The notes: generated by a model from the sequence alone, not told the origin. A DNA stretch of 64,000 nucleotides from Arthrobacter sp. Hiyo8 (GCA_001549895.1 AP014719.1:4092001-4156000), one strand, 5' to 3'; positions 37,923 through 47,149 are shown, numbered from the stretch's first letter. Translations and numbers: made by a program.

Positions 37923-38411
37923 ATGCCTGATATGGAACGGTGGCCCACTGGGCGCCTGCTCTCCACGGCCGCGCGACTCGTGGAGCATGCCTGGAACGAG
38001 AAACTGCGCGGTATGGACCTGACCCATGCCGGGGTCATTGTCATGGAAGTACTTGCCGTCAACGGACCGACCACCCAGTCGATGCTCGCACAGATCGTCC
38101 GGGTTCAGGCGCAGACAATGGGGAAGACGCTCACCAGGCTGGAGGCACACGGCCACGTCAGCCGTGCACGCAGCGTGTCCGACCGCCGTAGCCAAGTGGT
38201 CAGTTTGACCGAGGCGGGGGAGCGCACCCTCGGACTCGCCACGCAGCTGGAACGCGAAGTGCTTGCACCCGTGCCCGTGGACACCGCCAAACTGCGGCGG
38301 GAGCTCCAGTCGCTTGTACGCGAACTGGCAAACAATCATTCCTCGGCAGTCGTGAACGACATTGTGGCCGCAGCGGATTCAGCTGTGGCGCCGGGCGAGC
38401 CCTCCAACTAG
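37923..38411 (+). CDS. MarR family regulator
   Basis: Intact 162-residue protein with the MarR plan: Leu-Leu-Ser-Thr-Ala-Ala-Arg-Leu-Val-Glu in the dimerisation helix, recognition helix Val-Gln-Ala-Gln-Thr-Met-Gly-Lys-Thr-Leu-Thr-Arg-Leu-Glu-Ala-His-Gly, and wing Ser-Asp-Arg-Arg-Ser-Gln-Val-Val. ATG 37923 (or ATG 37932) is chosen because conserved sequence begins there; the frame is open back to 37851. It is divergent from bcp with 110 bases between, so oxidative-stress control of bcp is possible but unproven. Confidence 0.82.
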   Translation: MPDMERWPTGRLLSTAARLVEHAWNEKLRGMDLTHAGVIVMEVLAVNGPTTQSMLAQIVRVQAQTMGKTLTRLEAHGHVSRARSVSDRRSQVVSLTEAGERTLGLATQLEREVLAPVPVDTAKLRRELQSLVRELANNHSSAVVNDIVAAADSAVAPGEPSN

Positions 38412-38460
38412 GCCTCCGCAGGTCCGGGCGGAAGCGGCTCCGGCCGAGTCCGGGGAAAAT

Positions 38461-38502
38461 AAAAAAGATCCCTGGACGGCCATTCAGCCATCCAGGGATC
38501 TT
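38461..38502 (-). terminator. terminator of the downstream tRNA-Lys copy
   Basis: On the minus strand AAGATCCCTGGA (complement of 38491-38502) pairs with TCCAGGGATCTT (complement of 38465-38476) and is followed by TTTT: a textbook intrinsic terminator six bases after the tRNA 3' end. Confidence 0.9.
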
Positions 38503-38507
38503 CCCTT

Positions 38508-38583
38508 TGGTGCACCCCCCGGGACTTGAACCCGGAACCCATTGATTAAGAGTCAATTGCTCTGCCAATTGAGCTAGAGGTGC
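38508..38583 (-). tRNA. tRNA-Lys (anticodon CTT), copy 1
   Basis: 76 bases including an encoded CCA (38508-38510). Acceptor GCACCTC/GGGGTGC with one wobble; anticodon stem ATTGA/TCAAT around CTCTTAA gives CTT; T arm CCGGG-TTCAAGT-CCCGG. Identical to the copy at 38654. Confidence 0.97.
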
Positions 38584-38614
38584 AATTGTTTGTTGCTCGC
38601 AACGCAAAGAAATA

Positions 38615-38644
38615 ACCCTTGAGCGGCAACTGCCGCTCAAGGGT
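38615..38644 (-). terminator. terminator of the upstream tRNA-Lys copy
   Basis: Perfect 13-bp stem ACCCTTGAGCGGC (38615-38627) / GCCGCTCAAGGGT (38632-38644) with a four-base loop, nine bases after copy 2; minus-strand exit is TATTTCTTTG. Its stem is unrelated to that of the terminator after copy 1. Confidence 0.85.
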
Positions 38645-38653
38645 CCTTCCCTT

Positions 38654-38729
38654 TGGTGCACCCCCCGGGACTTGAACCCGGAACCCATTGATTAAGAGTC
38701 AATTGCTCTGCCAATTGAGCTAGAGGTGC
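38654..38729 (-). tRNA. tRNA-Lys (anticodon CTT), copy 2
   Basis: 76 bases with encoded CCA, identical in sequence to the copy at 38508-38583. The 13 bases after the CCA side (ending TTCCCTTTGG on the plus strand) are also shared. Upstream of it (38730-38842) must lie the promoter; I see no clear -35. Confidence 0.97.
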
Positions 38730-38842
38730 ATTTGTCGATTTCGATCGGCTGAGGGCTCTTCTTCCCTCGTTGATCTCCGCAACGACATGTAACTCTACAC
38801 GACACTTGCCGAAGTGTGAAATCGGCCCGGGCCTCCTGCGCG

Positions 38843-39947
38843 TCACTGGCGGGGAGGCTTCAGGAGCAGTGCAAAGTCGGGGTTTTGGTTGTTGCTGAGG
38901 ACCCACAGTGTGCCGTCCGGCGCTAGCGAAACGTCCCTCAGCCGTCCGTACTGGGCCGTGAGGTACGCCACGGGATTCCCCGCGGTTTCTCCGCGCAGCG
39001 GTACGGTCCACAAACGCTGACCGCGCAGCGCGCACGTGAACGCCGTTCCGTTCACGATTTCCAGACCGCTCGGTGAGGCATCCGCCGTCGACGGCCAGAC
39101 CACCTTGGCGTCGATGTAACCGGCGCGGCCGGGCGCACCGGTCACTTGTGGCCAACCGTAGTTGCCGCCCGCTTCGATGAGGTTGAGTTCGTCGTTGACG
39201 TCGGGTCCGAATTCACTCGCCCACAGCCTGCCGTCACTGTTCCAAGCCAAACCCTGCACATTGCGGTGTCCGTAGCTGTAAACGGGATTGCCGAACGGGT
39301 TGCCCGGTGCCGGCTTTCCCTCGGGGTCAGCCTCAGGATCTTCCCGCCAAGCGCAGTGCGGTTCTGTGCTTGCTCCGGGTGCTGCGCGTCTCCCGTGCCG
39401 ACGTAGAGGAACCCGTCGGGACCGAAGCGGATGCGCCCGCCGTTGTGGGTGGCGGCTTTGGGAATGCCGGTGAAGATGACTTCGGGTGTGCCGAGGCTCA
39501 ACCGCCCGTCTGCGGCCTGCTCCAGCCGGATGCGCGAAATCCGGTTGTCCGATTCAGCGGTGAAGTAGGCATAGAGCAGGCGGTCGCTGGCGAACGTCGG
39601 GGAGAGCGCCAGCCCCAGCAGCCCGCCTTCGCCCCCGGTACGACGCCGGGAACCTCGCCTACCGTCGTGGCCCGATCGTTCCGGACCGATTTGATCAGCT
39701 TGGTGTCGCGTTCGGAGATGACGGCAGTACCGTCGTCGAGGAACACGATCGACCACGGAATTGTCAGATTCAGGTCAAGCTTCCGATTCAACTCGGGTCC
39801 GTTGCCTTGGGTAGGCCCCGGTCCGGGGGCACTCCCTGTACAGGCGCTCAGCAACAGGGCCACGAGGCAGGCCACCGCTACGGGAGCCCGGACGAGCGCA
39901 AGGCGGGACCGGAAGACGCTCCCGGATCCCGCCTTTGCCTGGTTCAT
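38843..39947 (-). CDS. PQQ-dependent sugar dehydrogenase-type lipoprotein (frameshifted)
   Basis: Secreted six-bladed propeller of the glucose/sorbosone dehydrogenase family, about 369 residues. ATG 39947 begins a signal peptide ending in lipobox Leu-Leu-Leu-Ser-Ala-Cys. Family blocks: Leu-Thr-Ile-Pro-Trp-Ser-Ile-Val-Phe-Leu-Asp-Asp-Gly, Gly-Leu-Leu-Gly-Leu-Ala-Leu-Ser-Pro, His-Asn-Gly-Gly-Arg-Ile-Arg-Phe-Gly-Pro-Asp-Gly-Phe-Leu-Tyr, Tyr-Gly-His-Arg-Asn-Val-Gln-Gly-Leu-Ala-Trp, and Gly-Asn-Tyr-Gly-Trp-Pro. Breaks near 39635 and near 39320. Probable oxidation of an aldose at the cell surface; whether PQQ is made by this organism cannot be seen. Confidence 0.87.
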
Positions 39948-40002
39948 TGCTTGGTCCTGGTTGCAGGGCTGCTTGCCGCCCTGGGTCAGCTCCTTGGGGC
40001 TC

Positions 40003-41060
40003 TCAGCGGCGGTTCCTGCGAGGAGGTCGGAAGCCGGCTGCCTCGGCGTGGGCGCTGGAAATAAACCAGACGTCGGCCTTGACCTCGTCGTACGACGGGC
40101 TGTCTTCATCGTGATAGGTCATGGTGTCCGCGTTGCCTTTGACGGTGTAGCCATCAGGGCCACTCCCGTCAGCGCCGGCCGCGGCGGAGCCTTCGCCATA
40201 CGGCTGCTCGGCTGCGAGATGCCCGCCCAGCGGCGATGCGGCTGCGGAATCCTGGGCCACGGTGGTTGACTCAACCGGCGAAGGTGCCGCGTCGGGATTT
40301 TCGGCCCGGTCTTCCTGCGCCCCTTCGGCTGCAGTGTCGACTGCCTCCGCCGCGGCGGATTCCGCGCCGGGAAGCGTCGGTGCATGGGCGTCCGTGTATT
40401 CGCGGTGGTGGATCGGGGCGGGAGCCACTGGTGCGCTGCCTTCGCTCCAGGTCGCTTCCCATTCGGCGCTGTCGGCCAACTGTTCGGGGGTGGCTGGTTC
40501 CGAGCCCGACGACGCCGGAACGCCGGCAGCCGCGGAACGGACGGCCGGCGTCGGCCGCGGTAACGTCGTCGGCCGTCACGCCCCCTTCAAGTTCCGGCTC
40601 GGCAGCCAGCGGTGCGGCGGTCTCTGAGGCTGTAGCCTCGGAAACCGCGTCCTCGGACAGTACGGGTTCCGAGAGCGTGGGCTCCTCGAACACGGGCTCC
40701 ACCACCGAGGGGCCGGCTGCTGAGGATTCTTCTTCCGGGGCGGCCATGCCGGTTTCGAGGGGAGGGCCGGGGCGCTCCCAGTCGTCGACGTCGACGCCGC
40801 CTGCCTCAGTTTCGGCTTCCGGCTCCGGCTCGGGTGCGGCTGCGCGCGACTCGGCTAGCTCTTGATCGGCGGTCGCGGTTGCGGCGACCAAGGGGCGGAG
40901 CCTGTCAATGCGGCTGCTGTGACGTCCATTTGTGGTGACGAGGCGGCCTGCGACGGCGAAGCCCCGGAGCCGAAGAAGACTTCGCGCTATTGCGGCTCAG
41001 GAGCCACCAAACAATCGCGACGATCAACACGATGACGATGACCCAGATCAACCAATCCAT
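40003..41060 (-). CDS. sunset-domain membrane protein (ArfC-like, frameshifted)
   Basis: ATG 41060 starts Asp-Trp-Leu-Ile-Trp followed by an Ile/Val transmembrane helix ending Trp-Trp-Leu-Leu-Ser-Arg. After one break near 40965 comes about 230 residues of acidic Ala/Glu/Pro/Ser linker with Asp-Trp-Glu-Arg-Pro, broken again near 40560. The C-terminal 45 residues carry Gly-Tyr-Thr-Val-Lys-Gly-Asn-Ala-Asp-Thr-Met-Thr-Tyr-His and Ala-Asp-Val-Trp-Phe-Ile-Ser, which I recognise as the sunset domain found at the end of actinobacterial membrane proteins. The whole has one helix and a long disordered stalk. Function of the domain is not established; partner not visible. Confidence 0.75.
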
Positions 41061-41237
41061 GGGAGGAGCCCTTCTGTCTGTTCAATTGGCGCATGTCTGT
41101 TCGAGTGGCGCAGCTGTCGTGATTTGACGTTACGTCCGTGTCACGGGGCTGTCTAGGTTAGTCAATCGATTCGCGGCTCTTCAGCGCATCAGCGATCCTG
41201 TCGGATGGGCCAGCAGCCGACAATGAGACCCATGTCT

Positions 41238-41249
41238 CACATAGCGAGA
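41238..41249 (+). promoter_or_regulatory. LtbR-like motif upstream of ilvD
   Basis: CACATAGCGAGA, one mismatch from CA(T/C)ATAGTG(A/G)GA, the motif I recall for the IclR-type repressor LtbR of Corynebacterium glutamicum. It lies inside an inverted repeat GTCTC (41234-41238) / GAGAC (41246-41250). It is 107 bases before the ilvD start. The same motif occurs before ilvB and, more weakly, leuB. Rest of 41061-41356: no gene; AT-rich from 41255 to 41300. Confidence 0.55.
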
Positions 41250-41322
41250 CGACTGTCCATTATTTGAATGAAATATTGGCTGAAATAGTGCCAAATTCGC
41301 CTTAACCCGCCGATCATGTTCG

Positions 41323-41349
41323 TTGGCCACAGCCCAAGAGTCATAGACT
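41323..41349 (+). promoter_or_regulatory. possible leaderless promoter of ilvD
   Basis: TTGGCC (41323-41328) and TAGACT (41344-41349) separated by 15 bases; the second hexamer ends seven bases before ATG 41357. No ribosome-binding sequence precedes that ATG. This spacing fits a transcript beginning at or next to the start codon. The spacer is short, so the -35 is weak. Confidence 0.45.
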
Positions 41350-41356
41350 CGTGCCC

Positions 41357-43075
41357 ATGAGTGACCACACCCCAATTGCGACAGACAACCAGCCGGACAT
41401 CAAGCCACGCAGCCGGGTCGTAACGGACGGCATCCATGCCGCCCCCGCGCGAGGCATGTTCCGGGCCGTAGGCATGGGCGATGATGACTTCGCCAAGCCC
41501 CAGATCGGCGTCGCGAGCTCGTGGAACGAAATTACCCCCTGCAACCTCTCGCTGAACCGGCTCGCCCAGGGCGCCAAGGAAGGCGTTCACGCCGGCGGTG
41601 GTTTCCCCATGCAGTTCGGCACCATTTCCGTTTCGGACGGCATTTCCATGGGCCACGAGGGCATGCACTTTTCCCTTGTTTCGCGCGAAGTCATTGCCGA
41701 CTCCGTTGAAACGGTCATGCAGGCCGAGCGCATCGACGGCTCCGTTTTGCTGGCCGGCTGCGACAAATCCCTCCCGGGCATGCTGATGGCAGCCGCCCGC
41801 CTGGACCTCGCCAGCGTCTTCCTCTACGCCGGTTCCATCATGCCGGGCTGGGTCAAGCTTGAGGACGGATCGGAGAAGGAAGTCACCCTCATTGACGCCT
41901 TCGAAGCCGTGGGCGCCTGCGCTGCAGGCAAGATGAGCAAGGGCGACCTGGACCGCATCGAACGCGCGATCTGTCCTGGTGAAGGCGCCTGCGGCGGTAT
42001 GTACACGGCCAACACCATGGCGTGCATCGGTGAAGCCCTCGGCATGTCCCTGCCGGGCTCGGCTGCCCCGCCCTCGGCAGACCGCCGTCGTGATGACTTT
42101 GCCCGCAAGTCCGGCGAGGCAGTGGTCAACCTGCTCCGCCTCGGCATTACCGCGCGGGACATCATGACCAAAAAGGCGTTCGAGAACGCCATCGCCGTCA
42201 CCATGGCCTTCGGCGGCTCCACCAACGCCGTCCTGCACCTGCTCGCGATCGCCCGGGAAGCCGAGGTCGAACTGACCCTGGACGACTTCAACCGCATCGG
42301 CGACAAGATCCCGCACCTGGGCGACCTCAAGCCCTTCGGCCGCTACGTCATGACCGACGTCGACAAGATCGGCGGCGTGCCGGTCATTATGAAGGCGCTG
42401 CTCGACGCCGGCCTGCTGCACGGCGACTGCCTGACGGTCACGGGCAAGACCCTTGCCGAGAACCTGGCCTCCATCAACCCGCCGGACCTCGACGGCAAGA
42501 TCCTGCGCGCGCTGGACAACCCGATCCACAAGACCGGCGGGATCACCATCCTGCACGGTTCCATGGCCCGGAAGGTGCCGTCGTGAAGAGCGCCGGCTTC
42601 GACGCCGATGTGTTCGAAGGAACCGCCCGCGTGTTCGAGCGCGAGCAGGGTGCGCTCGACGCTTTGGACAAGGGCGGGATCAAGGCGGGGGACGTCGTCG
42701 TGATCCGTTACGAAGGTCCCAAGGGCGGCCGGGATGCGTGAGATGCTCGCCATCACCGGCGCCATCAAGGGCGCGGGCCTTGGCAAGGACGTGCTCCTGC
42801 TGACCGACGGCCGCTTCTCGGGCGGTACCACCGGCCTCTGCATCGGGCACGTTGCGCCTGAAGCCGTCGACGGCGGACCCATCGCCTTCGTCAAGGACGG
42901 CGACAAGATCCGCGTGGACATCGCTGCCCGTTCGTTCGACCTCCTGGTGGACGAAGCCGAGCTCGAGTCCCGCAAGATCGGCTGGGAGCCCCTCCCGGCC
43001 AAGTTCACCAAGGGCGTCCTCGCGAAGTACGCCAAGCTGGTGCACAGCGCCTCCACAGGCGCCTACTGCGGCTGA
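41357..43075 (+). CDS. ilvD: dihydroxy-acid dehydratase IlvD (frameshifted)
   Basis: Fe-S enzyme converting dihydroxy-isovalerate/methylvalerate to the 2-oxoacids of valine and isoleucine synthesis. Motifs: Ser-Ser-Trp-Asn-Glu-Ile-Thr-Pro-Cys-Asn, Gly-Cys-Asp-Lys-Ser-Leu-Pro-Gly, Cys-Pro-Gly-Glu-Gly-Ala-Cys-Gly-Gly-Met-Tyr-Thr-Ala-Asn-Thr, and Thr-Asp-Gly-Arg-Phe-Ser-Gly-Gly near the C-terminus. About 573 residues. Three bases lost: CCCC read as CCC near 42569 and two in the CCC/GGGG run at 42728-42736; the final frame equals the first. Start ATG 41357 preferred over GTG 41351 because of the promoter position. Terminator-like hairpin follows. Confidence 0.95.
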
Positions 43076-43090
43076 AGCTAAGTACCCCGT

Positions 43091-43120
43091 GCCTCCAGTG
43101 GTGACAAGGCCGCTGGAGGC
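43091..43120 (+). terminator. terminator-like hairpin after ilvD
   Basis: GCCTCCAG (43091-43098) pairs with CTGGAGGC (43113-43120) across a 14-base loop, 16 bases past the stop codon; no T run. Confidence 0.5.
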
Positions 43121-43212
43121 GGCAGGGCTTAATAAGGGCTGGTCCGAGGGCCCCGGCCGGACGGCGTTCACGCCGGAGGGTGGGGTAGGACCAGTCCGTG
43201 GACAATGAGGTC

Positions 43213-43224
43213 CACATAGTGAGA
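43213..43224 (+). promoter_or_regulatory. LtbR-like motif upstream of the ilvB leader
   Basis: CACATAGTGAGA fits CA(T/C)ATAGTG(A/G)GA at every position. TAGTGAGAT (43217-43225) is repeated inverted as ATCTCACTA at 43249-43257. A perfect TTGACA lies between them at 43240-43245, so the second arm falls in the promoter spacer, where a bound repressor would block polymerase. AACACT (43264-43269) is a possible -10, putting the transcript start at or beside the leader ATG 43276. Confidence 0.65.
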
Positions 43225-43275
43225 TGACATCTTCATCGTTTGACACCTATCTCACTAAGAGGGAACACTGAACGC

Positions 43276-43344
43276 ATGATCGCATTCGTTACTGTCGGCG
43301 CCACCGTGGGCACTGTCGTACTTACCAAGCGCGTGGCCTCCTAG
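43276..43344 (+). CDS. ilvB leader peptide (attenuator peptide)
   Basis: A 22-codon ORF: Met-Ile-Ala-Phe-Val-Thr-Val-Gly-Ala-Thr-Val-Gly-Thr-Val-Val-Leu-Thr-Lys-Arg-Val-Ala-Ser, TAG 43342-43344. Six Val codons plus one Ile and one Leu make eight of 22 residues branched-chain, the signature of a peptide whose translation rate reports Val/Leu/Ile-tRNA charging. It ends 28 bases before an intrinsic terminator that lies upstream of ilvBNC. The Lys-Arg near the end resembles leader peptides of other actinobacterial ilvB operons. Good ribosome site absent; translation may be leaderless. Confidence 0.8.
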   Translation: MIAFVTVGATVGTVVLTKRVAS

Positions 43345-43371
43345 CCCGACTGGTAACGAACCGTCACGCGC
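43322..43371 (+). promoter_or_regulatory. alternative leader hairpins of the ilvB attenuator
   Basis: TTACCA (43322-43327) can pair with TGGTAA (43351-43356) around the leader stop codon; GCGCGTG (43329-43335) can pair with CACGCGC (43365-43371). The two stems cross, so both cannot form as simple hairpins, and CACGCGC touches the terminator arm. A ribosome held at the Val-rich codons would cover the first strands and change which forms, the usual logic of attenuation. Confidence 0.6.
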
Positions 43372-43409
43372 AACCCCTCGAAGAGCCGCAAGGCTGAGGG
43401 GTTTTTTTA
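43372..43409 (+). terminator. attenuator terminator before ilvB
   Basis: AACCCCTC (43372-43379) pairs with GAGGGGTT (43396-43403), with an inner AGCC-GCAA-GGCT hairpin (43384-43395), followed by seven T residues. A strong intrinsic terminator 100 bases before the ilvB start. Confidence 0.9.
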
Positions 43410-43506
43410 TTTCCCGCAGGGGACGGCGCATTGAGCAAGAACCAGCATGAACGCAGTACCCACGCAGTAACTTTCACTAATTGAAGATCCCCAAAGGAAG
43501 AGTCCG

Positions 43507-45407
43507 ATGAGCAAAGGATCGCCGATCAGCCCCTCGCTGATGGCTGCAAAGTCCGCTGGAGCCCCCAAGGCTCCGGAAAAGGTCGACCGTCCGGCTGACG
43601 CCGTCGTCGACAATGCTGCAACTCTCTCTCCTGTACTCGGGCCGAACAACGTTGTACCCCCAACGGTGATGACCGGCTCGGAAGCTATTGTCCGCTCGCT
43701 CGAAGAACTCGGCGTGGACGATATTTTTGGTTTGCCCGGTGGCGCGATCCTCCCCACCTATGACCCTTTGATGGCCTCCAAGATGAATCACGTCCTGGTC
43801 CGTCACGAACAGGGAGCCGGCCACGCAGCGCAAGGCTACGCCATGGTTACCGGACGGGTCGGCGTCTGCATCGCCACCTCGGGCCCCGGTGCCACCAACC
43901 TCGTTACCGCCATCATGGATGCCCACATGGACTCCGTGCCCTCGTGGCCATTACCGGCCAGGTATCGGCTTCCGTCATCGGCACTGATGCCTTCCAGGAA
44001 GCTGACATCGTCGGCATCACCATGCCGATCACCAAGCATTCCTTCCTGGTGACGGATCCCAATGACATTCCGCACGTCATGGCCGAGGCTTTCTACCTTG
44101 CGAGCACCGGTCGTCCCGGTCCCGTATTGGTGGATATCGCCAAAAATGCCCAGCAGGGCACCATGACCTTCTCCTGGCCGCCCAAGATCGATTTGCCGGG
44201 TTATCGTCCGGTGGTCCGCGGGCACAACAAGCAGGTCCGCGAAGCCGCCCGGCTGATCGCTGCGGCAAGCAAGCCTGTCCTGTATGTCGGCGGCGGAGTG
44301 GTCAAGGCCCACGCATCGGCCGAACTGCGCGAGCTCGCGGAACTCACCGGCGCTCCCGTGGTGACAACGCTCATGGCCCGCGGCGCGTTCCCGGATTCCC
44401 ACCCCCTGCACGTCGGCATGCCCGGCATGCACGGCACGGTTTCCGCGGTTACCGCACTGCAGCAGTCCGATCTGTTGATCACCCTTGGTGCGCGCTTCGA
44501 TGACCGCGTGACGGGTGTGCTCAGCACGTTCGCTCCGCACGCAAAGATCATCCACGCGGACATCGACCCCGCGGAGATCTCCAAGAACCGTACGGCCGAC
44601 GTTCCGATCGTGGGCTCCGTCAAGGAGATCATTCCGGAACTGAGGGAGGCTGTCCGCAACGCTTTCGAGCAATCCGGCACCCCGGACCTCGACGGTTGGT
44701 GGGCGTTCCTCAACAACCTCCGCGACACCTACCCCCTTGGCTGGACCGAGCCGGAAGACGGACTCAGCGCCCCCCAGCGGGTCATCGAACGCATTGGTGC
44801 GCTCACGGGTCCGGAAGGCATCTACGTTGCAGGCGTTGGCCAGCACCAGATGTGGGCCGCCCAGTTCATCAAGTACGAGCGTCCCCACGCCTGGCTCAAC
44901 TCGGGTGGAGCCGGGACCATGGGTTATGCCGTGCCGGCAGCCATGGGCGCCAAGGTCGGCGAACCCGACCGCGTGGTCTGGGCGATCGACGGCGACGGCT
45001 GCTTCCAGATGACCAACCAGGAACTGGCCACCTGCGCCATCAACAAGATTCCCATCAAGGTTGCCATCATCAACAACTCCTCGCTGGGCATGGTGCGCCA
45101 GTGGCAGACCCTCTTCTATGAAGGCCGCTACTCCAACACCGACCTGAACACCGGCCACGACACCGTCCGTATCCCGGACTTCGTCAAGCTGGCGGACGCC
45201 TACGGCTGTGCCGCGTTCCGCTGCGAGCGGGACGAGGACATTGACGCCACCATCCAGAAGGCCTTGGAAATCAATGACCGTCCCGTGGTCATCGACTTTG
45301 TGGTCAGCCCGAACTCCATGGTGTGGCCGATGGTCCCCTCCGGAGTCTCTAACGACCAGATCCAGGTTGCCCGCAACATGACCCCGGAATGGGAAGAGGA
45401 GGACTAG
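43507..45407 (+). CDS. ilvB: acetolactate synthase large subunit IlvB (frameshifted)
   Basis: Thiamine-diphosphate/FAD enzyme of the first common step of branched-chain synthesis. Catalytic Glu in Val-Arg-His-Glu-Gln-Gly-Ala-Gly-His-Ala-Ala; Gly-Ala-Arg-Phe-Asp-Asp-Arg-Val-Thr-Gly; cofactor motif Gly-Asp-Gly-Cys-Phe-Gln-Met-Thr-Asn-Gln-Glu-Leu and Asn-Asn-Ser-Ser-Leu-Gly. About 633 residues including a 55-residue polar N-terminus. One base missing in CCCC near 43940; the frame shift of one agrees. AAAGGAAG precedes ATG 43507. Two bases to ilvN. Expression set by the upstream attenuator. Confidence 0.96.
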
Positions 45408-45409
45408 CC

Positions 45410-45922
45410 ATGAGCCGCCACACATTGTCCGTTCTGGTCGAAGACAAGCCCGGCGTGCTGACCCGCGTGGCCAGCCTCTTCGCCCGGCGGGCCTTCAACA
45501 TCAACTCCCTGGCCGTCGGCCCCACCGAGGTCTCCGGGATTTCCCGGATGACCGTCGTCGTCGACGCCGATGGCGACCTCATCGAGCAGGTCACCAAACA
45601 GCTCAACAAACTGATCAACGTGATCAAGATTGTGGAGCTGACTTCAGAATCTTCCGTGCAACGTGACCACATCCTGGTCAAGGTACGTGCGGATGCCGCG
45701 ACACGCCTGCAGGTCACCCAAGCTGCAGACTTGTTCCGTGCCTCAGTGGTTGACGTTTCCACAGACTCGGTGGTCATCGAGGCAACCGGTACCCCGGAAA
45801 AGCTTGCAGCGCTGCTTTCTGTGCTCGAGCCGTTCGGCATCCGCGAAATAGTGCAGTCCGGCACCTTGGCCGTTGGGCGGGGATCCCGCTCCATGAGTGA
45901 CAGGGCGTTGCGCAGCGCTTAG
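45410..45922 (+). CDS. ilvN: acetolactate synthase small regulatory subunit IlvN
   Basis: 170 residues, intact. N-terminal ACT domain Thr-Leu-Ser-Val-Leu-Val-Glu-Asp-Lys-Pro-Gly-Val-Leu-Thr-Arg-Val-Ala, then Phe-Asn-Ile-Asn-Ser-Leu-Ala-Val-Gly; C-terminal ALS small-subunit domain with Arg-Glu-Ile-Val-Gln-Ser-Gly. It binds valine and gives feedback inhibition of IlvB. ATG 45410 follows GAGGAGG, inside the end of ilvB. An 80-bp gap separates it from ilvC. Confidence 0.96.
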   Translation: MSRHTLSVLVEDKPGVLTRVASLFARRAFNINSLAVGPTEVSGISRMTVVVDADGDLIEQVTKQLNKLINVIKIVELTSESSVQRDHILVKVRADAATRLQVTQAADLFRASVVDVSTDSVVIEATGTPEKLAALLSVLEPFGIREIVQSGTLAVGRGSRSMSDRALRSA

Positions 45923-46002
45923 GTACTGTCCTAGTACTGCGTAGTAGCCCGATACCGAACCACAGACAATATCTACAAAACCACTCAAGAGGAGTTACGC
46001 AA

Positions 46003-47027
46003 GTGACTGAAATGTTCTACGACGACGACGCAGACCTGTCGATCATCCAGGGTCGCAAGGTTGCCATTGTCGGCTACGGTTCCCAGGGCCACGCCCACGC
46101 GCTGAACCTGCGCGACTCCGGCGTCGAGGTTGTCATCGCGCTCAAAGAAGGCTCGAAGTCGATCGCAAAGGCCGAGGACGCAGGCTTCACGGTCAAGAAC
46201 GTTGCCGACGCCGCCGAATGGGCCGACGTCATCATGATCCTGGCACCGGACCAGCACCAGCGCGCGATCTACAACGACTCCATCAAGGACAAGTTGACCG
46301 CCGGCAAGGCCCTTGCCTTCGCCCACGGCTTCAACATCCGCTTCGGCTACATCGAGGCGCCCGAGGGCGTTGACGTCATCCTGATCGCCCGAAGGCTCCG
46401 GGCCACACCGTGCGCCGCGAGTTCGAAGCCGGACGAGGTATCCCGGACATCATCGCCGTCGAGCAGGACGCTTCCGGTTCCGCTTGGGACCTGGCCAAGT
46501 CCTACGCGAAGGCGATCGGCGGCACCCGCGCCGGCGTCATCAAGACCACCTTCACCGAAGAGACCGAAACCGACCTCTTCGGCGAGCAGGCTGTCCTCTG
46601 CGGCGGCGTCTCCCAGCTGATCCAGTACGGCTTCGAGACCCTGACCGAAGCCGGCTACCAGCCGCAGATCGCCTACTTCGAGGTTCTTCACGAGCTCAAG
46701 CTCATCGTTGACCTCATGTGGGAGGGCGGCATCGCCAAGCAGCGCTGGAGCGTTTCCGACACCGCAGAGTACGGCGACTACGTCTCCGGCCCGCGCGTCA
46801 TCGACCCCCGCGTCAAGGAAAACATGGCCGGTGTCCTCGCGGACATCCAGTCCGGTGCCTTCGCCAAGCGTTTCATCGACGACCAGGACAACGGCGCAGT
46901 CGAGTTCAAGGAGCTGCGTGCCAAGGCAGAGCAGCACCCGATCGAGGGGGTCGGCCGCGAGCTGCGTTCCTTGTTCTCCTGGCAGCAGCAGGACGAGGAC
47001 TACGTCGAAGGCTCCGCGGCCCGCTAG
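46003..47027 (+). CDS. ilvC: ketol-acid reductoisomerase IlvC (frameshifted)
   Basis: NADPH enzyme converting acetolactate to dihydroxy-isovalerate. Dinucleotide motif Val-Gly-Tyr-Gly-Ser-Gln-Gly-His-Ala near residue 22, His-Gly-Phe-Asn-Ile near 108, Glu-Glu-Thr-Glu-Thr-Asp-Leu-Phe-Gly-Glu-Gln and Cys-Gly-Gly for magnesium, Ser-Asp-Thr-Ala-Glu-Tyr-Gly-Asp-Tyr in the knotted domain. 341 residues after restoring a C at GCCC near 46390. GTG 46003 has a good GAGGAG upstream. The loop between the dinucleotide motif and strand 2 ends Lys-Glu-Gly-Ser-Lys-Ser, the NADPH-type phosphate site. Confidence 0.96.
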
Positions 47028-47119
47028 TCAAGGCACCCGTTGAAGCCGCGGCAGGAGCCGTAGCAATTCAACACAGAACGCCGTTCGGGATAGGCTCGAA
47101 ATGAAGCCGCCCGGCATGG

Positions 47120-47149
47120 AGGCCGGACTCGGTATACCGGGTCCGGCCT
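47120..47149 (+). terminator. terminator hairpin between ilvC and serA
   Basis: A 30-base palindrome: AGGCCGGAC, T/G wobble, self-complementary CGGTATACCG at the centre, then GTCCGGCCT. No T run. It suggests serA is transcribed separately. Confidence 0.7.

Noticed and set aside
43507..47027. Programmed ribosomal frameshifting in the ilv genes
   Set aside because: Breaks occur at non-slippery C or G runs, differ from gene to gene, are all consistent with deleted bases, and affect dozens of unrelated genes.
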